This document shows, in pieces, positions 6,322 through 10,848 of a stretch of 10,848 nt of DNA. A model generated the notes under the pieces. That model was not told the DNA's origin and ran no database searches. It was given only the letters and a program-made list of their open reading frames with translations. Both the position numbers and the translations under genes were made by a program. The DNA is taken from assembly GCA_947258805.1 (NCBI GenBank), contig CAMYJV010000082.1, positions 1 to 10,848 of the forward strand. The letters are read 5' to 3'. This DNA comes from an uncultured Gammaproteobacteria bacterium. Lineage in GTDB: Bacteria > Pseudomonadota > Gammaproteobacteria > GCA-2729495. The stretch's first letter is position 1. The number at the start of each line of letters is the position of its first letter.

Positions 6322-6338
6322 TTGGTGTCTGACACAAC
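6322..6338. promoter_or_regulatory. Candidate operator upstream of the SnoaL-like gene
   Basis: TTGGTGTCTGACACAAC contains the perfect inverted repeat GTGTC-T-GACAC and differs from the ideal 8-1-8 palindrome TTGGTGTC-T-GACACCAA at two positions. Its centre is 26 bases upstream of the ATG at 6304. It shares TTGGTGTCTG and the following CAC with the palindrome upstream of the molybdenum hydroxylase operon at 4350-4366, implying the same regulator. Confidence 0.5.
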
Positions 6339-6409
6339 TCTGGAGCTGGCCCTGATCGGCAGCTTGCACATCAGGCAAAGCTTGACGCGCAGCCGGGCAG
6401 TGCTCAGAC

Positions 6410-6415
6410 AGTATA
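6410..6415 (-). promoter_or_regulatory. Possible -10 box (TATACT) for the SnoaL-like gene
   Basis: On the minus strand TATACT matches the -10 consensus at five of six positions, about 105 bases upstream of the ATG at 6304. The -35 region at 17 bases is poor. If used, the palindrome at 6322-6338 would lie in the transcribed leader. Confidence 0.3.
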
Positions 6416-6453
6416 TCGACGGATGCTGGTCGGGTGCCTCGGCCTGGACAAAC

Positions 6454-6494
6454 TGGCATCAGGAATTGTTGCGAGCAATTATCTTGTGATGCCA
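6454..6494. repeat. Nested inverted repeat between the SnoaL-like and beta-barrel genes
   Basis: Outer arms TGGCATCA (6454-6461) and TGATGCCA (6487-6494) are perfect eight-base complements. Inside them a second pair, AATTG (6464-6468) and CAATT (6476-6480), forms an inner stem. The whole 41-base element lies 47 bases past the stop of the beta-barrel gene. It could be a structured 3' end, a regulator site or a small mobile-element remnant; no T-run and no flanking duplication is evident. Confidence 0.45.
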
Positions 6495-6506
6495 AATACT
6501 CGCCTG

Positions 6507-6521
6507 CGCCGAACTGCGGCG
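6507..6521 (-). terminator. Weak hairpin after the beta-barrel gene
   Basis: CGCCG-CAGTT-CGGCG forms a five-base GC stem 20 bases beyond the stop codon at 6541. The following bases contain only a short T-run, so this is a weak intrinsic terminator candidate that could act together with the nested repeat at 6454-6494. Confidence 0.3.
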
Positions 6522-6540
6522 GTCTTCATCTCCCGCGGAA

Positions 6541-7227
6541 TCAGTCGAAGTTCGGCTGCTCCAGGGGCTCGCTCTTCTTCGGGCCGGAAAATCGATAGTG
6601 GAATTGCAGCGTCACGCTGTCGAAACTCGCATCGTCGTTGCCTGTGTTCAATGCATCGATGGCCAGCATCTCGTCGTCGATCTCGAAGGACTGGTACTCC
6701 AGGCGTACGTGCAGGTGTTCAAGAAGGGTCACTCCCAGGCCGAGGCCAATCAGAAAGCTGGGGCCGTTGCGATCTTCACGGCGAAATACCGGCGGCCCAC
6801 CGACCGGTGTCAGCACCTGGTCACCGTCTGCATCCCAGGCCGATAGCCCCAGCTTCAGGTACAACTCCCAGCGCTCGGCAATGGGCCACGTACCGATGCC
6901 CGATAGCTGCCACGCGGTGAGGTCCACCTCGGTGTCGACGCGGCCATCGAAACCACTGTCATTGAAGTCCGGCGTGCCGCCGTCGAGATAGCCCACTTCC
7001 ACGGCAATGAACGGGTTGAAGCGATAGCCGCCGTTGACGATGAAACCGTAGTCGCTGTCACCACTTTCCGAACTGCTGGTGGCGCTGGTCCAGCTGGTGG
7101 CATATACGTTCGTGAATGCCAGGCCACCGCCTGCGTAGAATCCGGGTCGATCATTGATGAAATCGTCGAGTTGCGCATGCACCGGCGCCGCCGCCAGCAG
7201 GCTAAATATCATTAGGAATCGACGCAT
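6541..7227 (-). CDS. Outer-membrane beta-barrel protein (OmpA/OmpW-like small porin fold)
   Basis: A 228-residue protein with a Sec signal peptide ending at Val-His-Ala (residues 16-18). The rest shows alternating hydrophobic/polar beta-strands typical of an eight-stranded barrel: GFYAGGGLAF near 29-38, DYGFIVNGGYRF near 59-70, AVEVGYLDGG near 75-84, TAWQLSGIGTW near 104-114, ELYLKLGLSAW near 121-131, SFLIGLGLGV near 157-166, LHVRLEYQSF near 172-181 and SVTLQFHYRF near 204-213. Acidic loops lie between them (for example 86-103 and 182-203). The last strand ends in Phe213, as usual for barrel assembly recognition, but a 15-residue polar tail follows, which is unusual. Translation starts at the ATG at 7227 behind AGGAGG, spaced five bases. 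A likely sigma-70 promoter lies at 7279-7306. Role unknown; such barrels are structural or pass small molecules. Confidence 0.85.
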   Translation of the reverse strand: MRRFLMIFSLLAAAPVHAQLDDFINDRPGFYAGGGLAFTNVYATSWTSATSSSESGDSDYGFIVNGGYRFNPFIAVEVGYLDGGTPDFNDSGFDGRVDTEVDLTAWQLSGIGTWPIAERWELYLKLGLSAWDADGDQVLTPVGGPPVFRREDRNGPSFLIGLGLGVTLLEHLHVRLEYQSFEIDDEMLAIDALNTGNDDASFDSVTLQFHYRFSGPKKSEPLEQPNFD

Positions 7228-7762
7228 CGTGGCCTCCTGTCCTCCCTCAGCAGGTCGAACTGTATTGCAGAACGACCGATGATATCGAGGGGAAGTGCAG
7301 TATCAAATCTGCTGGCAGCTAATGGCACTGAAATGAGGTCACAAACGCGCTTTATCAACCCATGATTTCCAACACTTTGTGCTCGATACTCTGTCATGTA
7401 GCGGTTAATGCCCGGCGGGCTCGACACCGCAGAACCCTGCTCCGAGCAACGGCACAGCCGCTGTTAACGTCTGACATAAGCGCCCCACAAATGGCCCCGA
7501 TGATGGCCCTTGTAATGGCCAGCTGGCTCCAGGCACCGCCATTTGCCAGTGCCCTTTTGCAGATGCTAGCCTTCGCCCACCGTCTCTTTCTGTAATCGCC
7601 TCTGTCCCTGCCTCGCACACTTATCCGGGCACTGTAAACAGGTGTACGTGCTGCCTCTGCAAACGGCGTGCACCAGGTTTTCGGGACTCATCGCGATGGT
7701 GGCTACACCAGCAAGCCCCCGCATACTTTTCACACAATCAAAGCTTTTGCCGAGGCAACCGC
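7228..7762. other. 535-bp gene-free region between divergent beta-barrel and FKBP genes
   Basis: The left end holds the promoter and leader of the beta-barrel gene. The rest shows no convincing gene: open frames of about 70 codons occur on both strands at 7362-7620, but they lack ribosome binding sites and recognisable domains. Within 7491-7520 the hexamer ATGGCC occurs three times with an exact 12-base period. The region is less GC-rich and less ordered by codon than the flanking genes. No tRNA, insertion sequence end or clear FKBP promoter is seen. Confidence 0.6.
7279..7306 (-). promoter_or_regulatory. Sigma-70 promoter of the beta-barrel gene
   Basis: On the minus strand TTGATA (7306-7301) and TATCAT (7284-7279) each match the consensus at five of six positions and are 16 bases apart. 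The -10 box ends 51 bases before the ATG at 7227, giving a leader of about 45 bases that contains the AGGAGG ribosome binding site. This is the best promoter match in the window. Confidence 0.55.
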
Positions 7763-8308
7763 ATGTTCCATCCCGTACGCAATTTCACTGTCGCATCTTT
7801 GTTCGTCTTGTTGGGGCTCGCCGCACCCAGCGCCCTGGCACAGGACAACGCCGAGACGATCGCGGAAGGCAAGCAGGTTTCTTTCACCTACACCCTCACG
7901 TCGGGGGATGAAGTCATCGAAAGCAACTCGGGACAGGAGCCCATGGTCTACGTACAGGGCGGCGGCCGGATTCTGCCGGCCCTGGAATCAGAGCTCGAAG
8001 GCATGAGCGCTGGCGAGGAAACCACCGTGACCCTCGCCGCGGCCGACGCTTACGGCGAAGTCAGGGCAGACGCGTTCCAGGAAATTCCGTTGGAACAATT
8101 GCCCGAGGATGCGCGTGTCCCCGGCGCCCTGCTGCAGGCGCAGGGCTTCCCGGGCCCCATTCGCGTGGCGGAAGTCAAAGAAGAGGTGGCGATACTCGAC
8201 TTCAATCATCCACTGGCAGGCAAAGACATCACTTTCGATATTGTCATCCTGGCCGTGAAAAATGCGCCGCCACCACCCTCACCCGCCCCGCCAGTAATGA
8301 CCAACTAG
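7763..8308 (+). CDS. FKBP-type peptidyl-prolyl isomerase, SlyD-like, periplasmic
   Basis: A 181-residue prolyl cis-trans isomerase and probable chaperone. A Sec signal peptide ends at Ala-Leu-Ala (residues 24-26), so it acts outside the cytoplasm. The FKBP core shows VSFTYTLTSGDEVIES at 39-54, VQGGGRILPALESELEGM at 64-81 with the Gly-rich turn and Leu-Pro-Ala-Leu-Glu replacing the usual Ile-Pro-Gly-Leu-Glu, and ADAYGE at 94-99. An insert-in-flap type domain at about 100-150 includes FNHPLAGKDITF at 148-159, a hallmark of the SlyD group. A proline-rich tail (168-177) replaces the His-rich metal-binding tail of E. coli SlyD, so nickel binding by a tail is not expected. The ATG at 7763 has GAGG eight bases upstream. 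It lies 137 bases before the exported methyltransferase gene on the same strand. Confidence 0.9.
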   Translation: MFHPVRNFTVASLFVLLGLAAPSALAQDNAETIAEGKQVSFTYTLTSGDEVIESNSGQEPMVYVQGGGRILPALESELEGMSAGEETTVTLAAADAYGEVRADAFQEIPLEQLPEDARVPGALLQAQGFPGPIRVAEVKEEVAILDFNHPLAGKDITFDIVILAVKNAPPPPSPAPPVMTN

Positions 8309-8334
8309 GCGCCGACTTCCAGACAGGCGGCTCC

Positions 8335-8351
8335 CGTCGTACTCTGCGACG
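8335..8351 (+). terminator. Weak hairpin after the FKBP gene
   Basis: CGTCG-N7-CGACG forms a five-base stem 26 bases past the stop codon at 8308. Only a three-base T-run follows about ten bases later, so termination here is doubtful. Confidence 0.22.
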
Positions 8352-8445
8352 CAGGGTCTGTTTGCCAGCGGCGGCAGGGTACCAACGCCAACAACGAAGT
8401 TGACTATCATGGGCGCTATGCCTGCTCCTCGAGGAGAGACCCGCC

Positions 8446-9243
8446 GTGAAAACTCGCCTGTCAGGATTTAGCCCCGCCGTTGCCGCGGCCATCATCATTG
8501 CACTCGGCGCACCGCAGCTGACTTTCGCCCGCACCCACCAGCGGGGGCCGTCGGGCCCGGTGGACGTTGCCCTGGCGTCGGAGCTTCGATCCGCCGACGA
8601 CAAGGCTCGCGACGCCAACCGCCAGCCGAAGAAGACCTTGGAGTTTTTCGGGTTTGAGCCGGACATGCGAGTCATCGAGATCCTGCCTGGCGGGGGCTGG
8701 TATACCAAGATCCTGGTGCCGGCGTTGCGCGAGCAGGGCGAATACTACGCCGCCGGGGGGCTACTCAAGGCCATGGGCTTTGGCGGCATTCTCGACGGCG
8801 TCACACAGCTCGAAGGCTTTGAAGAGTTGAACATCATCGATATTTCCCCGGCCATGACAAGGACCGAACGCATCGGCTACGTGGACATGGGGCCAGTGGA
8901 TTTCGGTGTGACAGAGGTGGACCTGGTCCTGACCTTCCGCAATCTGCACAATCTCGCGCCCAGCGGGCGGACGGAGCTCTACATCGCCACCCTGGCGGCG
9001 CTGAAGGATGGCGGCAAGTTCGGTGTCGTCGACCATACGCGGCGGCACATGGCACCGATGACCGACGAAAGCTGGCGTCGCCTCGACCCGGTGCAGGTGA
9101 TCAAGGAAATTACGGGCGCGGGATTCAAATTCGTCGACTACTCAGAACTGCACTACCGACCTGATGACGAATTGCGCTTCGAAGTCGGCCGCAAGACCGT
9201 ACGGGGAAATTCGGACCGGTTCACCCTGCTGTTTGAGAAATAG
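8446..9243 (+). CDS. Predicted exported class I methyltransferase (COG4798-like)
   Basis: A 265-residue protein with an N-terminal signal sequence (hydrophobic residues about 11-28, likely cleavage after Phe-Ala at 27-28) followed by a methyltransferase-like fold. ADDKARDANRQPKKTLEFFG at 50-69 and the motif I strand VIEILPGGGWYTKIL at 76-90 are characteristic of the COG4798 group of predicted methyltransferases. Further family features are FRNLHNL at 164-170, KDGGKFGVVDHTRR at 187-200 and EITGAGFKFVDYSELHYRP at 221-239. The start is GTG at 8446 with GAGGAG about ten bases upstream. The substrate is unknown. An export signal on a SAM-dependent fold is odd because SAM is made in the cytoplasm; the leader could be a membrane anchor, or the protein may have lost SAM chemistry. 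It may be expressed with the FKBP gene or alone. Confidence 0.85.
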   Translation: MKTRLSGFSPAVAAAIIIALGAPQLTFARTHQRGPSGPVDVALASELRSADDKARDANRQPKKTLEFFGFEPDMRVIEILPGGGWYTKILVPALREQGEYYAAGGLLKAMGFGGILDGVTQLEGFEELNIIDISPAMTRTERIGYVDMGPVDFGVTEVDLVLTFRNLHNLAPSGRTELYIATLAALKDGGKFGVVDHTRRHMAPMTDESWRRLDPVQVIKEITGAGFKFVDYSELHYRPDDELRFEVGRKTVRGNSDRFTLLFEK

Positions 9244-9303
9244 TCGGGCGCTTGGCTACAAACAGATAGCCGGCTGTCGATACGGCTGTCACCAGGACCG
9301 TAA

Positions 9304-10014
9304 TCAGGGGCAGCTGATCTGCAACTGGGCGTTGGCGCCGTCGAGGCCGATAAAGTCCACCGCAGCGCCGCCTTCCAGGGGTACTCGCTGGGCGGGCTTC
9401 ATCCGGTAGGTCCAGTCCCTGACCTTGATTTGCACGGTGCCGGCGCTGGTGTCCGTAGCAATGACGCCCACAGACGCGATGCCGTTGCAGACCCCCACCG
9501 CGTCGCCGCTGCCGAGCACCAGGTCGGGCACCGAATCAATCTTGCGGTTAGCGATCTGCTGGTTGCGTTCCCAGTCTTCGCGCAGCGCCTGTGAAATCAC
9601 CGCCGCCTTCTCGGTCTGGGAAGAGGTCTTTGCCACCAGCGCGGTCAACCCGATCAGCCGTGCCTGTAAGACAGCGAACTCGTCTTTGAGCTGCGGATTG
9701 GTGACGGTCCGGGATTCGATCTCCGCAACAATCGTCTTGATCTCATCCGCGGACGCCTGCAGCTCGTCGCTCGCGGCCTGCAGATCTGAGTCCAGTTGCA
9801 CGACCTGGGGTTCTTCCAGCATCGAATCGAAGAAGCGCCTGGCCAGGTTGTTGACCGTCAGCCCGATGGCTGCGCCCAAGACGGCGAACAACAGCAACAC
9901 AGGCCGGCTCCAGGTTGCACGCAGCCTGGAACCGAGTTCTTCCTTGGTTTCCCGGGCATCTTCCTTGATAACGTCCCGGATGCGCTTGCGTTCGGCTGTG
10001 CTGTCGTCCGTCAT
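9304..10014 (-). CDS. Single-pass membrane protein with coiled coil, function unknown
   Basis: A 236-residue protein I do not recognise. A charged N-terminus (residues 1-37, rich in Lys, Arg and Glu) is followed by one membrane helix at about 38-56 and a long helical, heptad-rich stretch at about 66-155 (for example DSDLQAASDELQASADEIKT). A compact, probably beta-rich C-terminal domain covers 162-236. The positive residues before the helix place the N-terminus in the cytoplasm and the coiled coil and C-terminal domain in the periplasm. Two cysteines in the C-terminal domain (176 and 235) could form a disulfide there. The ATG at 10014 is chosen because GAGGAGGGG lies just upstream. It converges with the methyltransferase gene, 60 bases apart; AGCCG and CGGCT in that gap could form a weak hairpin. 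A scaffold or sensor role is conceivable but unsupported. Confidence 0.8.
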   Translation of the reverse strand: MTDDSTAERKRIRDVIKEDARETKEELGSRLRATWSRPVLLLFAVLGAAIGLTVNNLARRFFDSMLEEPQVVQLDSDLQAASDELQASADEIKTIVAEIESRTVTNPQLKDEFAVLQARLIGLTALVAKTSSQTEKAAVISQALREDWERNQQIANRKIDSVPDLVLGSGDAVGVCNGIASVGVIATDTSAGTVQIKVRDWTYRMKPAQRVPLEGGAAVDFIGLDGANAQLQISCP

Positions 10015-10145
10015 AATCCCCTCCTCGCCCGCCAGCATAGGCAATTTTCAGATGGGTCGCCTACACTCTGTGCCACTTCACCCTATGCGCGGACCAGGCA
10101 AGAAATCAAAGCATGGCACGTCGTCGTCACACGGGTCATAGACCA

Positions 10146-10848
10146 ATGATCGTGCGGCCGCGCAGGACACCTGCCGGCAACGCGGCAGTTTTCGCAGGGT
10201 GCTGCCTGGTAGTGCTGGTCACCACTGCTGACACGGCGATCGCGCAGGCCAGCCGGGGCGGCAACGTCACGCCTGGCGATGCGCGGGCGACCACGGAGTT
10301 GAACCTGGACACCACATCCAGCGTCGCGGAGCCCGACGGCACGGATTCGCTGGTTGTGCCCTCGGGCGATGATCCGGATCCGCCCACGGAAACGCTGCGG
10401 ACCGGCCCGGCCACGCTCGACGCGCCGCCCAACGCGCCGTCAGGCAGCCAGTTGACAGTCGGCTGGACCGGCCCGGACAACCAGGGCGATTACATCGCAA
10501 TTGCCACCCCGACCGATGCCGGCAACCGGCAGGCGTCGTACAAGTACACCAACCAGGGCACACCGCTCGCCGTGAAGGTGCCGGACGCGCCGGGCCAGTA
10601 CGAGCTGCGTTACATCCAGGGCCAGTCGCGGAGCATCCTGCAGCGCCAGCCGCTGGAAGTGACGGCTGTCGGCGCCACGCTGGACGCGCCGGCAAGTGCA
10701 CCGTCGGGCAGCCAGCTGACTGTCGGCTGGACCGGCCCGGACAACCAGGGCGACTACATCGCAATTGCCACCCCGACCGATGCCGGCAACCGGCAGGCGT
10801 CGTACAAGTACACCAACCAGGGCACACCGCTCGCCGTGAAGGTGCCGG
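10146..10848 (+). CDS. Exported tandem-repeat protein, 3' end beyond the window (partial)
   Basis: An open frame of 234 codons runs off the right edge without a stop. Residues 1-33 form a signal peptide (basic start, hydrophobic core around 13-28, cleavage after Ala-Ile-Ala). A Gly/Asp/Thr/Pro-rich linker fills 34-88. From residue 89 an 88-residue unit begins (Ala-Thr-Leu-Asp-Ala-Pro, then SGSQLTVGWTGPDNQGDYI, ending in ELRYIQGQ and PLEVTAVG), and a second copy starts at 177 and continues past the window. The units look like an Ig-like or fibronectin-like beta-sandwich. Similar repeats occur in surface or VWA-type proteins of marine proteobacteria, as I recall, but that link is not shown here. 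Start choice is uncertain: an in-frame ATG at 10113 exists, but neither has a good ribosome binding site, and rare codons favour 10146. Confidence 0.8.
   Translation, partial: MIVRPRRTPAGNAAVFAGCCLVVLVTTADTAIAQASRGGNVTPGDARATTELNLDTTSSVAEPDGTDSLVVPSGDDPDPPTETLRTGPATLDAPPNAPSGSQLTVGWTGPDNQGDYIAIATPTDAGNRQASYKYTNQGTPLAVKVPDAPGQYELRYIQGQSRSILQRQPLEVTAVGATLDAPASAPSGSQLTVGWTGPDNQGDYIAIATPTDAGNRQASYKYTNQGTPLAVKVP
10410..10848 (+). repeat. 264-bp in-frame tandem repeat, two copies, second one incomplete
   Basis: Copy 1 spans 10410-10673 and copy 2 starts at 10674. Over the 175 bases that can be compared they differ at 10 positions, causing only two amino-acid changes (Pro to Ala and Asn to Ser). 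The last 94 bases of the window are identical to 10491-10584. More copies probably follow beyond the edge. Confidence 0.93.

Noticed and set aside
7464..7480. Second weak match containing GTCTGACA (11 of 17 bases)
   Set aside because: It lacks the palindromic outer arms and is distant from both flanking start codons; chance is sufficient explanation.
9268..9287. Bidirectional terminator between the convergent genes ending at 9243 and 9304
   Set aside because: AGCCG and CGGCT pair with a ten-base loop and no T-run on either side, so the structure is too weak to call. The short direct repeat CGGCTGTC in the same place is also likely chance.
10267..10827. Minus-strand frame of 186 codons with a repeated Cys/Pro/Arg-rich pattern
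   Set aside because: It is the antisense image of the tandem repeats in the plus-strand exported protein, whose signal peptide and synonymous variation show the true coding strand.
1..10848. Mobile element, CRISPR, defence or biosynthetic cluster
   Set aside because: No transposase, integrase, nuclease-effector pair, regular spacer array, tRNA attachment site or multi-enzyme synthase was found on either strand.

Overview
The window is GC-rich, densely coded bacterial DNA, with third codon positions mostly G or C. It contains Tat and Sec signal peptides, an outer-membrane beta-barrel, a DUF5329/YfeK-type protein, a SlyD-type FKBP and a COG4798-type methyltransferase. This set suggests a Gram-negative proteobacterium, most likely a gammaproteobacterium. 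That is an inference from gene content; no rRNA, tRNA or marker gene is present to settle it. I see no transposase, integrase, CRISPR array, phage gene or recognisable defence system. The genes read as ordinary chromosomal envelope, redox and housekeeping-accessory genes.

Layout. (1) 92-1573: a small membrane protein on the minus strand (DUF4345-like) is divergent from a tightly spaced plus-strand pair, a Met/Gly-striped membrane protein and a METTL7/UbiE-like methyltransferase. (2) 1580-4301, minus: a two-gene operon for a Tat-exported molybdenum hydroxylase of the isoquinoline 1-oxidoreductase type, with a 2Fe-2S small subunit followed by a molybdopterin large subunit. Its last gene ends 6 bp from the convergent methyltransferase. 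(3) 4382-5634, minus: a predicted exported endonuclease/exonuclease/phosphatase-fold protein whose stop overlaps the GTG start of a DUF5329 protein. (4) 5831-6304, minus: a SnoaL-like ester cyclase-family protein. (5) 6541-7227, minus: an outer-membrane beta-barrel protein with a clear promoter and a strong ribosome binding site. (6) 7228-7762: the longest gene-free stretch, 535 bp. (7) 7763-9243, plus: a periplasmic SlyD-type FKBP prolyl isomerase and a methyltransferase with a signal peptide. (8) 9304-10014, minus: a single-pass membrane protein with a coiled coil and a C-terminal domain of unknown function. (9) 10146 to the window end, plus: the start of an exported protein made of nearly identical 88-residue tandem repeats, cut by the window edge.

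How the parts may connect. The two subunits of the molybdenum hydroxylase clearly work together: two 2Fe-2S clusters in the small subunit pass electrons from the Mo site of the large subunit, and the large subunit carries the Tat signal for the complex. A 17-bp palindrome upstream of this operon (4350-4366) closely resembles one upstream of the SnoaL-like gene (6322-6338). They share the half-site TTGGTGTCTG, which suggests a common repressor not encoded here. This is the most useful regulatory lead in the window. The other observations worth following are the methionine stripe with exact four-residue spacing in the small membrane protein at 591-962, the nested inverted repeat at 6454-6494, the homogenised tandem repeats at the right edge, and the puzzle of a methyltransferase fold behind an export signal.
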